Shown: piece after piece, positions 11,424 to 23,069 of the stretch
How the letters are laid out: each line of letters opens with the position of its first letter
How positions within the stretch are numbered: the stretch's first letter is position 1
From: Sclerodactyla briareus
Taxonomy: Eukaryota; Echinodermata; Holothuroidea; Dendrochirotida; Sclerodactylidae
Direction of reading: 5' to 3'
Assembly (NCBI GenBank): GCA_026419785.1
Contig: JAODTK010003432.1
Location: 1-64,000, forward strand
Length of the DNA stretch: 64,000 nt
The notes under the pieces: generated by a model
The model's input: the letters and a program-made list of their open reading frames with translations, nothing else
The model's database searches: none
What the model was told of the DNA's origin: nothing
Translations under genes and position numbers: made by a program

Positions 11424-11548
11424 CTTGGTCAAATTTTGACCTAAGTTGAGTTGATTTGGATTCGATTCGCGGTAATATTCGGGCAGCAAACACAATGGTT
11501 TGGCTTTCTCTAAACTTGAATACTGGGTCAAGTTATTCTAGGTGTTTA
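11424..11548 (+). repeat. Copy 2 of the dispersed ~120 bp direct repeat
   Basis: Partner of 9,719-9,835; the shared landmarks are listed there. The copy is slightly longer through small insertions. Confidence 0.55.
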
Positions 11549-12303
11549 ACGTGAAAAAGTCTACCCCGATAGTAAACTTCCATCTTAAGTTTATTGTTAT
11601 AATTTTTTCTGTAGAGGGAACCCTTATAATAGACGCAGATTCTTAAGAATTATAACAGAAAACGATGATGTCATAACATGATCTTTCGTTTGGTGTAATT
11701 ATATCTGTTTCAGAATGAGGTCATCCGAGCCATTGTGTATTTGCAAAAAGTGACACCTAGATCATTCTTACTCTATGAACAAGACGGACGAATAGGCCCC
11801 TCAACAAAAAAAATCAGTACTGCAAATTCATTAGCTTATTTATATTTTCGCCATATCGCTATTCCTCGCCTTTTATCCGTCATTCTAGGCAACGAAACAA
11901 AATGAACATGTTGCTCCTAATAAACGCCCGCGTTAATATGTTTTTATCATCTTCTCCGTATAGTTTGCTATGATAGAGTTTATTTTATTTGTTATCAAGC
12001 TCCAATTTCCAATTGCCCAAACCTGCTCAAATCTCTAACATGAACACGGTATGTGTGTGTTAAGTGCTCGGTATTGTGAATAATGAGTTCATTTATAACG
12101 CGACGCTAAGGTCATTCAAGATTGTGGAAGGGCATCGCTGTCAGAGTTCGAATTGGCCTGACGGGGGAGGCACGACAACAGAGAATGAACCCTAGTGTTC
12201 TTCCGTCGAGGGCAACCTGGAAAACGTTTGTCAAAACAGGAGATCTAACTGTGTTATAATTGACCCATGTCTGCATAGGGAGGATGACCCCTGTTTTCGT
12301 TGA
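11549..12303. other. Unassigned AT-rich sequence
   Basis: No gene or clear repeat is seen. A stretch at about 12,100-12,240 (GCTAAGGTCATTCAAG and GGAAAACGTTTGTCAAAACA) resembles a worn third copy of the 219 bp unit that follows. Confidence 0.4.
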
Positions 12304-12740
12304 GCGTTAGGTCTGGACCATTCAAGGTCGTGGGGAGCGCAACAAGTCGAAAAGCTTTGTCAGTACAATTAAATAACAAAAGCAAGCAAAAGCCATTTAA
12401 GTCAAATTAGGCACCAATGTGGCGAGTTTTACATGGTGTGATGAAACACATGGGGCGAACTGGGCATCAGAGGGACTCCCTCCACCTCTAAGAAGTCGTT
12501 TGTAGAATTGGTTGTCTTGGCGGCGTTAGGTCTGATCCATTAAAGGTCGTGGGAGCGCCAAGTCGGAAAAAGCCGTCAGGCAATGGGAAACGCAAGCAAG
12601 CAAAAGACTATGTTAAGTTTTTCAAATTAGGCACCAATGGGGCGAGTTTTACATTGTGAAACCCATAGGCTAATCTGAGAATCAGATGGTCCCACCTACG
12701 TTCCTGGAAATGTCGTTGTTGGGTAGAATTTTACACAAAC
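12304..12740 (+). repeat. Two tandem copies of a ~219 bp unit
   Basis: Copy 1 starts GCGTTAGGTCTGGACCATT at 12,304 and copy 2 GCGTTAGGTCTGATCCATT at 12,523. Shared blocks are AAGGTCGTGGG, AAGCAAGCAAAAG, AAATTAGGCACCAATG, GGCGAGTTTTACAT and GTCGTTTGTAGAATT or GTCGTTGTTGGGTAGAATT. A partial third copy may follow at 12,760-12,820 and a worn one may precede. Confidence 0.7.
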
Positions 12741-13619
12741 ATGTGAACTTGCACACTATTAAATTACGCCAATGTGCAGATTATACACGATGGGTGGTGT
12801 GATTCATGTTAAGAGTGTCGACGGGGTTGCTTGACATTTTTGAACATCATTTTCAGAGTAACATGGATACAGGGTCTGCATGACCGTTGTTCAGGGGTCC
12901 ATTTGAAAACTATCTAGCGGAGGCGGGCGCCCGTTATGTTGTGAGGAGGAAAATAAAGTTTTACATCCCCCATCCCCCAAATGTCGGGCAGACGGGAATG
13001 GGAAGGGAAGGGAATGACCTCTTCCAGTGTTTGAAGCTGAATGTACATTTATTTGCGTAGGAATTATGTAATCTCCAAATGGATTGGACACATCTTTTGC
13101 CCAAAATCTACGGAAAATGCTGTTTTTCTTTTCTCACTAAAGGAAAGTATTCCGTTCATAATCGGTATTATTTGGGGGCTTCATCCTATCACTCTATTCA
13201 TACGATGAGGATGGCGCATATCAAGATCTAAATGAAGCCTAAGCAAATATCACCCTGGCTGCCCAGCGAGCTCTATCATACTCTTGAACAGTGTGCTGAG
13301 TGTACCTATTCAAAAACTATTTCCTGAAAAATGGAAACACAACGGGACTCAATGAAGGATTTTAGAAGGGATTGAATTTTGAGAAGGTATTGCAAAACAG
13401 CCATGAGAGATTTCAAAAATATCCCTGAAGCATGAAGATACAGAGCAAAAGTGTGGCCCCGCGAACTAAAAAAAAACATGCTAGGTTTTCGTTTCAGGCA
13501 GTTTATTGCAGTCAGAGCGATACGGAAAATGACCGTGTGAGACGCGCAGAGGTCGGGCATTCGAAATATAAAAAAATAATTCCCGACTGAAACATTAAAT
13601 TGGTCAGGAACAAAAGATC
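12741..13619. other. Unassigned
   Basis: No recognised gene. Minus-strand frames of 66 codons (12,891-13,091) and 84 codons (13,306-13,560) are of chance length and overlap A-rich runs. Confidence 0.4.
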
Positions 13620-13830
13620 TTAGTTCCCAACAAGCAAATGTCCTGTTCTGGTCTGAACAAATAGTTTAGTTCCATGGGTAGAAACATTGCAAATGTTCCT
13701 TCGATCATGAAAATTTTTTCTTAGTTCCCATGATGAAACATTGTTAATGTTCCTATTCGATCATGAACAAATATATTAGTTATCAGGGTAGAAACATGCA
13801 AATGTTCCTATTTGGTTCATGAACGAAATG
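13620..13830 (+). repeat. Tandem repeat, ~55 bp unit, four copies
   Basis: Units start at about 13,620, 13,666, 13,721 and 13,776 with TTAGTTCCCA or close variants, followed by GGTAGAAACATTGCAAATG, TTCC and GATCATGAACAAAT. The first unit is shortened to 46 bp. Divergence is mainly by single-base indels. Confidence 0.75.
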
Positions 13831-13931
13831 TACTTTGAAAGAGAACGGAAAGACGAAGTCGGTCCTAATCATTCAAGCGCGTATCAGAGACGTTCTGGCG
13901 CACTCCCCGGGGTTAAAGTTGCCTTCCTTAC

Positions 13932-14000
13932 TAGGCACGCGAAATGCGAGATAGGCGAATACGCGATTCGCCTGGAGAAGAGGAATCGCGTGTCTCGTGC
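13932..14000. repeat. Imperfect hairpin with a perfect GC-rich core
   Basis: The core is GGCGAAT-ACGCG-ATTCGCC at 13,954-13,972, a perfect 7 bp stem. Outside it GGCACGCGAAATGCGAG pairs imperfectly with TCGCGTGTCTCGTGCC, giving a fold of about 68 bp. Related ATTCGC and TCGCG words recur at 15,045-15,110 and near 15,160, so it may be one member of a short interspersed family. Confidence 0.6.
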
Positions 14001-14345
14001 CGGGGGAAGTATTTACTAGGAACGCGAACGCGGCTCGCGAAATAAAATTCGCAGGGTGAACACAGAACTAGATGAGCGGTTATTTAACGCTATTTAGCGC
14101 TATTTATCTCTATTTAGTGTGAAACGGACAGAAACAGGCGCTTCGCAAAGCACATCAGTTAGCAGATGTCATTTTTGCCACAGGATATACCTCCCCATTG
14201 AAGAAAATACAGAGGAGACGCAGTTCACCCAATTGACGACAACAACCGACTGTGGCTATGGGCTAGAGGCCTATAGGGCTATGGGCCTGTATTGTCCCTT
14301 GGAGGAATTTCCAACGAAATGGGTAACACACTCAAAACAAAAAGA

Positions 14346-14640
14346 GTGAATGTACATTCCCATGGAGTGTGCGGTGTGATCATCACTCCATTTCAATCCA
14401 TTTCACTCCATTGTTGCGAAATCTTCGCCCATTATATTCGCCCATACTTCACTCTCTAAGAGTGGAATTCGAAGTGTGCTGAATGACCACTCCAATGTTT
14501 CCACAGAGAGCAGGAGTAGATCTTCGCCATTATAGAGTGAACTCACTGCGGGGTCCTATTAGAGTGAAATTCCACTCCACATTCGAGGTTTGCTGAGTGA
14601 CTACTTCATTAGGTGAAAATGCACTCTTTTGCTTTTAGAG
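14346..14640 (+). repeat. Degenerate ~95 bp tandem repeat rich in CACTCCA and AGAGTG
   Basis: TCTTCGCCCATTATAT near 14,431 is repeated as TCTTCGCCATTATAG near 14,521. GAGTGGAATTCGAAGTGTGCTG near 14,460 recurs as CATTCGAGGTTTGCTGAGTG near 14,580. ACTCCATT words occur throughout. Just upstream (14,078-14,120) is a short GCTATTTA array. Confidence 0.55.
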
Positions 14641-15198
14641 AGCATGCAATGCGTGACATGGGTTATAAAGGACATGGCCATGACATTTTCCGGGATGACT
14701 TGGCAGTAGTTTTGGTATTATGCCATGGTGGGTCGAAGAAGGCTTAGAATTAGAAATATACATTCCCTGGGCTGGTCGATTCCCCGAGTAGATCTATCCA
14801 ACCCGATTGCGGAAGATTCCGAGAACCTTGGGGAGAATCCACCGATCAGGTTATAAAACGCTCCATCAATCCATCATGCCGTCTATTCGAACATATGGCA
14901 CAGTTAGAATATGCAACAGACGATGTAGGCCTATTTAACAGGCGAAATGAAAGGGATGACAGATGATAGTGACAACTATATGCTTATTTGCAGCAAAATA
15001 CTGAAATTCTCAGTATACGGTGTTTCATTCGGCGTTCCATATGGGTCATAAATCGCGAGTTGGTGCGACAAAAAAATCGCACATTCGCATATTCGCGGAT
15101 CGCGTGCTAATGAATAGACCATATAAATAACGCAGGAGGAAAAACAGTCTTTGTCGTGTATTCGCACATTCGCCTGCCTACTGCCTAGTAAAAGCCCT
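14641..15198. other. Unassigned
   Basis: No gene recognised. The ATTCGCA-type words at 15,045-15,175 resemble those in the hairpin at 13,932-14,000. Confidence 0.4.
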
Positions 15199-15695
15199 TA
15201 AGAAAAGAAGAGAAAAAGAGAAGTGAAAGGAGGAGAGGGAAAAAAGAGGTAAAAAGAGGTAAGGAGGGAAGGAAAGGAGAAGAGGAACATAGTAGGAGAA
15301 AATGAAAGGAGGAGGGGAAGAAAAAAAAGGAACAACAGGATAGATGAGAAAACAGGAAGGAGGGAGAAGAGAGAAGTGCAAAAATGAAAGCGAAGAGCAG
15401 GGAATAGGAAAGACTTCGGAACCCCCCCCCCCCAAAAATAGAAACGAGACTTGGAGAAGGAAGAGGGAGTGCATAGCGCCTCGAATTTCAGAAATATGAC
15501 CACAACTTATACACGGCCAGAGATCAGCTTGAAGGTATCATTATTTGGGCGGAAAGAAAATGTAAGTTTCATGTATACTCGCGAAATTCATGTGTTTCGA
15601 ATAGTCTAAAGTATGGAGGAGAGAGAAAGAGGGAGTGGAGGGGAGAGGAAGAAAGAAGCGAAAAAAAGGAACGAGAAAAAGGGGACGGAAGAGAA
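15199..15695 (+). repeat. Polypurine tracts (GA-rich)
   Basis: 15,199-15,472 is almost purely purine on the plus strand apart from a C10-12 run at 15,422-15,433, and 15,613-15,695 is a second purine block. Minus-strand Ser/Phe/Leu-rich frames and the plus-strand Arg/Lys/Gly-rich frame at 15,635-15,931 come from this composition and are not taken as genes. Such tracts can form triplex DNA. Confidence 0.8.
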
Positions 15696-18600
15696 GTGTA
15701 CGTTCACGCTACCGATGGAGCGCCAGAGAAGTTCAGGAACCTGACTACGACTCCCAAGACCGAAATTGGGGAGGGGGCAGCCGTTACCCCGTGGAGAGTG
15801 GAAGACAGAGAAGTAGGGACGTAGAGGTAGGACCCCTTCCCGAAGACCTCTGCGCTTCAAAGATAGTTTGGAAAAATCATTTACGGGGAGAAACGCTGGG
15901 ACCTGGCCCTCTCACTGAATTGAGGAATTAGATTAGTAAGAGTGAATAAGAGGGGCTGAGTTTTAATTTGCGTGAGTGAACATGTTTTCAGTCGTTAAAA
16001 GCAAGCACACCTTCTAATTATACAGGTGTTAAAAGAGCCGAGTGGCAAGGTTTCGCGAACAAAATTGGGTAGCGGTGATAAGCCCAACCGCGATAATGCA
16101 ATGGTTCAGCTGTTTGCCTAAAAGTATTCCCGCAAACACAATATTATTTGCGAGCTTCAAAGTGCTGAATGCATACATTGTGACTGAAATATATATATTG
16201 ATTAGAAGAAAATTGTAAACATTTCGCGCGCCTTTCGTGAGCACTGTATATCACTATCGTTTGCTGCGACCATTGGCAAAGTAAATAAAACATTCTGATT
16301 CTTTTTTAAAACACAAAATTCTGAATTCTCGCTTTTATTACTGAGAAAAAATCGGATAGAGAACGCAACCAATTCGAAGGATTTAGGATAACTTCGACAG
16401 AAAATATGATGGATAAAATATTGTATTGGTCTCATGTCAACCCGGGGGCGCGGGGTCATTGTCTAAGCGGCGGGCCACTATTGGTTGGCGCGATGTGATT
16501 GTACCAAAATTTTTGAGAGTTAACACCTCCCAGATGGCCGGAAATGGCCCATCGGGGGCCGGGGAGTGGAGGGACCGTTCATATCACACTGTCGGGTGTG
16601 AAGACAAAGTGCCCTCTCGTGGTGGAATGTACCACTTGAAAACAAAAAGACCTTTGCACTTTTATGGAATTATTGAATCTAAAATGTGAGGGTTGGTTTA
16701 TCCTGCCTCCACATGCATATTCACCCATAAACGCCGCCGCTGCAATTAAATATGGACTGCAAATTACTATTTGGCGGAACGCCACCATTGGTGGACGCTA
16801 CCGCCACCTAAAATTTTGGGCTTTTCATACCCCTAGATCGCCGGAACTGACACTTGCCGAGCCTAATTGCAAAAACGATTGCAATTTCAGAATGAAAAGA
16901 AGAGAATGTTGAAGAGTGCACTCTGAGGAGTATCGAAGATAGCAACCAGCAGTTACGATGATTTATTTTTTATGACCGAATTATGTCAGCAGGTTGATTA
17001 CAAAACTGAATACAAGAACAACCTGCCTACTGCAAGCTTACAATTTACGTAAACTGGTGGAGCAGGAGTGGAATCAAAACCACCCTTCATTTTTTGAGCC
17101 ATTATATGATCGCAAGTGGGGGGGGGGGGGGGAAAAAACACCAAATATGTGAATAAATGTACACACCCGTTGCTGAAATGTGGGAGATGATTTTTGCGGG
17201 TATCTAAACGGAAACCCCAATCATGCTGGCACGAATCGTGAGAAAGTTCCGAGAGGGCCATAAGTCACTCAGATTGCCAGGAAAATACGTTCGGTACTTG
17301 ACTTCAGTGGGCGCTAGCTACGATTTTCCGGGGGAGGCCGGGAGGAGCAAGTGGCGTCGCCAGACTTTTTCTGGGGGGCACAGGGGGCAAAAGAACATTT
17401 CATGGAGGTACAAGAATATACCTGAGCGGATCGAACCAGGGTTGCGTGTGATCGTAACGAGATATTTCATGTGCAAGCTCCAGAGGGCCGGGAATGGCTT
17501 TTCCGGTCGTTTTATGCTGCACGTACCAAGCTTCACACATGGGCATTTAAAAAATAATCACAAATTTTGTAATCGGTGGAAGATCTGACATTTTGTCGTT
17601 GCCCCCCGCTTTAAACTCCTTTCGCGAATGTTCAAACATTTCTGCGCAATACCACATCAACACCATTGCGGCGCGAAGCGTGTCAATTTTTCCACAAGAT
17701 TTAAGACAGATCTGAGAAAAATCGATCCCAGCAGAAATTTAGGGCATTTAGCCAGCTTTAGCTCTACTGTCTCAATCATGATAATGAACGTTATGAATAC
17801 CGAGTATGATCTTCCGGGTAGTATTTCTCTGGAGTAACACGCGTTGAAAATCCAAGCAGTTCTGCTGCCTAGGCTACTACTGCAGTTCCAAATTACGCGT
17901 GGTTTGATCGAGTAAGAAGTGCGGCAGAGAGCTAAAGGGTTTAGTACTCCAAAGAGGTTATTGTAGTTTATCAAGTTCAATGAAAATTGTTTCTGTACAT
18001 TTTCACCTCCTGAGGTAAGGCTAGGGGCCAGTGGGGCAGAAATTTCCCATAGAGCTTGTCAGATATGTCCGGAGACGGGATAGCAACGTAGGAGCGGTAT
18101 ATTACACCACTCATACCACGCGCTAAGCCGAACCTTGTACACTTTCTAGTGCATTGAGGCAAATTTGGCTCAATTAACTGCCTCTCTTGTAATAAATAAC
18201 CACAATTTAGCCAGGTCTAATCAAACTGGTCGTCAACCCTGACTGTCCCCCTCACCCCAACCGGGGCCAGCCTCAGCGATGCTACTACTGGGCTAGAGTA
18301 TCTTCATTGCATATGTTTTATTTAATATCCGAGGCGGAGATACAGAATCGGTTGTTAGATAGTTGGTACAGCTAAATTTTGAGATATAAGGTCTCCTTGA
18401 TGAGAAAAGGCACTCCTCATCTTCCCGATCTTTTCACATCCTTATTTTCCTTCTGTAGGGGCGCTAGACATTAGAATAGTGAGCTTGTCATATTAATCCT
18501 AATAATTTACGCAAATCTCAAAAAGTGCTTATATTCCAGTGAAGTTGACGAAGAAACCCCATTTTGGGGGGCACTCAGTAAATATTTCGAGTGAACATTT

Positions 18601-19308
18601 CACTTTGGTTTCGCCCTGCTCCCTTTTCTCCCATTCTTCGCCCCGAGTTGCGCTACTCGAAGTTCTCGATCCTCACCTTGATTATGCCTGCCCTGATGGC
18701 TGTGATATTGGTGTTGCCCTGACTTGGTTTAATGCCACCTGACTGTACTGTAACATTGATCAGAGGACCATCTAAGCGGAGCACCAATCGTCGGCTGATG
18801 CGGATCGTATTAGGGATTTCCTTAGGGCACGGGGATTATAGTAGAAACCACGCCTGATAGAAAATGGGTTTCGAGTTGGGTTTAACGGGTGTCACGTTGT
18901 AACTTATTTCAGCTGATTCTGCGGCTCGGAGCAGATCATGGTCCATCTTCCGACAACAATATGTCACATACATAATGTTAAATTGAGTTCCACTCATGCC
19001 TTATAGCGGGTATGGATGTGGCGGATCCCTCCGATATCATCATTAACCCCATAACTTTTTACCCCGATAGCTTTTAGTGGGTTGTGAGGCGGGGGGTGGG
19101 GGGGGGGGGAGCTTCCTTCCTGCCTCGATCCAATATCTTATCATCCGCGATTCCATAAGCTGATGATGTAGAACTGATTGGACAAGTCGAGAGGGGGGGG
19201 AGGGAGGGAGGCTATGGGCTAAAATCGTGGGAAAACATTCATCGACACGGTTCTTGTTGCGTATATGACTCACATAGCCTAACTTTTTCAGTTTTTGGCT
19301 ATTTTTTA
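15696..19308. other. Unassigned, 3.6 kb
   Basis: No domain, RNA gene or extended repeat was recognised. A G15 run lies at about 17,118-17,132 and a G-rich stretch at 19,090-19,110. The 121-codon plus frame 17,223-17,588 and the 107-codon minus frame 17,657-17,980 are the longest here, carry no known motif and are within chance length. Confidence 0.45.
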
Positions 19309-19465
19309 CCGCCCCTTCCGTCTCTCCTCTTATCTCCTCCCTTTCTTTCTCTTTTTTCTTCTTCCTCCCTTCTTTTCTTTTTTTCTTCCTCCTCCCCTTT
19401 TTTCCTAATTCTTTCCCATCTTCTTTCCCTCCTCATTTCCTTTTTCCTCCTTCTCTCAACTCATC
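19309..19465 (+). repeat. Polypyrimidine tract
   Basis: About 150 bp of nearly pure C and T (TTCTTTCTC, CTTCCTCC words), the opposite strand sense to the purine tract at 15.2 kb. No alignable inverted copy was found between the two. Confidence 0.8.
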
Positions 19466-21118
19466 ACCCGGGGTGCCGCTCCCGAGCCCCCCCCCTCGCC
19501 TACCCTCCTGGTCATGAGGTGATAGGCTGTGGTCCCGTACACTTCTGTCCTCCATCCAGTAGTCGTAGCACTGTTCTCGTAGTGGATCCTCCTGGATGGG
19601 CATGGATCGGCTGGCTTGACTGTTTGGGGTCTTATAAAGAACTACATATGATCCTTCTGCACCTATACACAGCGAACTTTTCTGCGCTTTGGGATACCGA
19701 AGTAATGTGCCGCTCCCCAAATTGTGAATCGATGCAACCTCACTTTTTGTTTTGCTAGAAATTGTTAGATGTTATCTCACCTATATCATAGAATAATATT
19801 TCAGTGTCCGGGGATGAGCTTCTATTCCTTTGTACAAGTTGATAAAGCCTCCAGGAGGAGGCGAAAATTTCTGTCGAAATAAAAATTTGTTGGAATATAA
19901 TAAACGCACACATCTTGTGTGAGTGTGCGTCCTGACCCAGTTCTCCGCGCCTCCCTCCCTCGTCTATGACGACGCGTTCGTCCGTTTCGTGGCTCGTTGA
20001 CCAGAAAGTGCCATTTTGCCTATTTAAAGGTGGAATAACTAGACTTTTTATTAGGAATATGATTTACTATTGAAGCTGGTACTTTTGGTCGCCTATAACG
20101 AAATGATTCCGCAGATGTGCGATGAGCTCGAACCTCGTGTGGGGTGAAGTGTCAAAATAAGTTATCCAACTGGGTTATTTTTTTTATTCGTTCTCATGGA
20201 GACTCAAATCGAGACCTCAAACTGTTGCTGCAATATAGCGTTGCACATGTAGCGTATGTATTTTACTGTTTTTGAGACACTGTGGGTCATTATAATCCTC
20301 CACCCATGACCGATATAGCCGTTAATCTCTTTCGACATTGCTTAGTTCTAGATGTAAAACAGGATTAGACTTAATGATATTTCGAACACTGTGGAAGGTT
20401 GACTCAGAGTTGAAACTATATAAATTTGAAATAGTCATGACTAGAGTCTATAAAGAATTTCCTCAGTATATCCCTTTGTTATTTCGGGAATGGCCTACCT
20501 CCAGGGGCTACACAGGCTCTTGGTCTCACGTGCTGATTCTTGAGAAAAACAGAGAACCGAGGCTCAGACTGAAAATTGTTCATCAAACGTTACGTTTTCA
20601 TCTAGACTTTCGTCGTCAAATTGTGTGGTAAGATTATGCCTATAGACACAAATGTACCGGTAGCCATGGCCGGTGGCCTTGATTGTCATTGAGTTCAGTC
20701 CACAACCATTTTTTAGCATACAATACATGCATTTTGTTTTCTAAAATTTAAGCCTGCCTACCTGTAAGAAGTAGGTACAGTTGCAAATCGGGTTTATTTT
20801 TTTGGTCAGGTTTATCGAAATGAACTATGACTGCCTGGAAAATTGTCATGCATTTTATTTTTTTCTACCCAGAAGTTTATGGATTTTTGTCAAAACCGTT
20901 GACGGTAGATACATTTACAAGTGTATCAAATGGGCACCATTTTCCATCTCAAGCAGTCTTAATGACTGACTTTCCACAAAATCGGACAGACACCCCACCT
21001 TAGGCCCCCTCCCCCATGTCAGCATCCATGTCAAATCTGTCTGGGCCCTCCCACCCCCCTTTTTCGTAATCCCGGAGCCGCCCCTGGCGTCACGGAATGC
21101 TAGTTACGTTCATCTGCT
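19466..21118. other. Unassigned
   Basis: A 97-codon plus frame at 20,338-20,631 matches nothing I know. At 21,050-21,095 the sequence CGGAGCCGCCCCTGGCG resembles a short conserved tail often seen in marine-invertebrate interspersed repeats, but too little is present to name it. Confidence 0.4.
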
Positions 21119-21182
21119 GTATAAAAATGCGAAGTTTGCGGGTACGTTCTTATAAAAATGCAAGTTTTGCGGGTACGTTTCT
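21119..21182 (+). repeat. Two tandem copies of a ~31 bp unit
   Basis: TATAAAAATGCGAAGTTTGC-GGGTACGTTCT is followed directly by TATAAAAATGCAAGTTTTGC-GGGTACGTTTCT. Confidence 0.75.
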
Positions 21183-21679
21183 GCGCTTAACCTTTGAACC
21201 TTCCGTGATGCTTTCCACTTAATTAGGTGATAGAGTTTCCCTATGCATAGAATTGCGACAATTAAAATTTGGACGCCAAATTTTTTTCCAGTTGGGCAAT
21301 GCGTGTTCAGCCCTATAAATGCGTATTCTGGACAACACCATTTTGTTCTTCCTTAATCGTCAGACCAATTTGCCAGTAAACGACGACGGGAACTGTTGAG
21401 ATGAGTTTGGGCCTATCATTCTTTACGCTGGACCATCATAAGGAGGAAGGTGTGGGGGTCTTGGGGAGTGGGGTTTGAATGTTTTCATTCCCTTTTTGCT
21501 TTGACATTTTGAGTCTATAGGACTTCGGGTTCCTGTATAAAGATAAAAAGGGGTAAGATCCTGAACCCCATACTTAGCGTTGAAGGGGGGGGGGTTTCAT
21601 CAATCTGTTTGGTGGTAATTCCACACTGTCACTCACATGTGGAATCGTAATTTCAACATACCTTATGCGAGAATTAGTG
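21183..21679. other. Unassigned
   Basis: Nothing recognised. G-runs at 21,450-21,475 and 21,583-21,595 are long enough for possible G-quadruplexes. Confidence 0.4.
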
Positions 21680-21775
21680 ACAGGCTGGTTAGCTTAGTTG
21701 TATAAGAGGCTGCAGTAGAGATAGATCTACAGGTAGGGGGTTGGATCAGCGACTTTGCTATGGGCAAGTTGGAAA
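21680..21775 (+). mobile_element. tRNA-like SINE head (degenerate)
   Basis: GGCTGGTTAGCTTAGTTGTA near 21,683 fits an A-box/D-arm, CTGCAGTAGAGATAGATCTACAG looks like an anticodon arm, and GGGGGTTGGATCAGCG near 21,738 is a worn B-box (usual form GGTTCGATCCC). The T-stem does not pair well and no intact acceptor stem is seen, so this is a tRNA-derived repeat rather than a working tRNA gene. Confidence 0.4.
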
Positions 21776-23020
21776 AGTTCATGGCTTTCTTGTGCGACTG
21801 GCATCCATCGGTTTGTCAGCACATACTTCACGGGTTAGTTATAGTTTGAAACCGTCGCATAGGGTAGGTTATTTGAATTAATGGGACTCCTCCTCAACCT
21901 TGCCTTTTGCGAGTATCATTACTTCTACCTGTGATTTATTTGTCATTGTTCCTATGTTTTCTATGTGGATGGTTGGTAAGTGCAGGAGCAAATTTATTTG
22001 CTTTTTGTGGGTAGCAGATGCTATGTATGGGACATCCATGGAAATACTGAACGTCAGGAACCCCATCAAATACGGGGGTCCATGCCATTCTTTCACCCAG
22101 TGCTTTTGCCTCTTCGAGGCGACATATTCCTCACCACACCCCTATATTGTCCCTCAAAGTTTTCATAGTCTTCGCCGTTCAATCCTATCATTACCTATCA
22201 TTAACTAATGTTTGTGAAGGCCGCGGGTCGGTTCAAACATCGCATGACTTTCTGGTTTAATCAGACCGTATAACTGTCTGGTTGAGGGGTATTCACCTGC
22301 TTCCTACTGAATGCCTATGCTCACTGCACAATACAAACAGCAATCGGCACGACTGAGTAAATATAATTACCCCCTCCCCTTCCTGCGGACAGTACCGTAC
22401 CCCTACCACCCGACCAACCACTAGAATTGGAACAGCTGAAGTTTGATTCTCTGACCACAACTAATACATAACGTTTTCAACGTGCACACCGCATTGCCTG
22501 CTGTGCGATCACTTCATAGGCAGAACGCAGTCACAGTGAACGGATACTCTGGCTCGAACCAGCTTCCCTCAAAAGAAGTATCGCAAATCTCCACTCAAAA
22601 AAAACACATTTTATCCAGGTAAGTCACATTCTAACGTTTACTCTTCGTAATATCGCCAACACTCATTGCAGCTATTCACAAATGAGCCTCCTGGTGTATA
22701 TGAGCGATCGTGGGCGACTTATGATCTGTAAATGAAACTCGATGGCGAAACATAAATAAAGAGGGTTGAAAATCCGGCACTAGCCCCTATAACGAGTTGA
22801 GACTGGAATCTGAATATAGCCCGAGACTACTATGAATCACACCAACAATCAGAGAAAATCTTCCTTAACATACAGAGAATGTGGGAATTCAGATTTTGAT
22901 CATCGTTCCTCTGTGTCAGAACATGCAATCTGTTTGTTTCATCACAAATCATCTTTTCAATCCTTGACGAGGCTCGCATCCATGTGTATATGTCATCGAT
23001 TAACGCTATTATACTTATAA
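21776..23020. other. Unassigned
   Basis: Overlapping plus and minus frames near 21,878-22,208 (up to 102 codons) carry no known motif. No repeat was recognised. Confidence 0.4.
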
Positions 23021-23022
23021 TA

Positions 23023-23069
<47 letters not shown>

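Noticed and set aside
9719..11548. Short LTR retrotransposon
   Set aside because: The repeats lack clear TG...CA ends, and no primer-binding site, polypurine tract or pol motifs were found between them.
15178..15931. Ser/Phe/Leu-rich minus frames and an Arg/Lys/Gly-rich plus frame
   Set aside because: They arise from the polypurine tract composition.
15199..19465. Polypurine tract at 15.2 kb and polypyrimidine tract at 19.3 kb as arms of one inverted repeat
   Set aside because: They share composition only; no ordered alignment of specific blocks was found.
21680..21775. Functional tRNA gene
   Set aside because: T-stem and acceptor stem do not pair; a SINE-type remnant is more likely.
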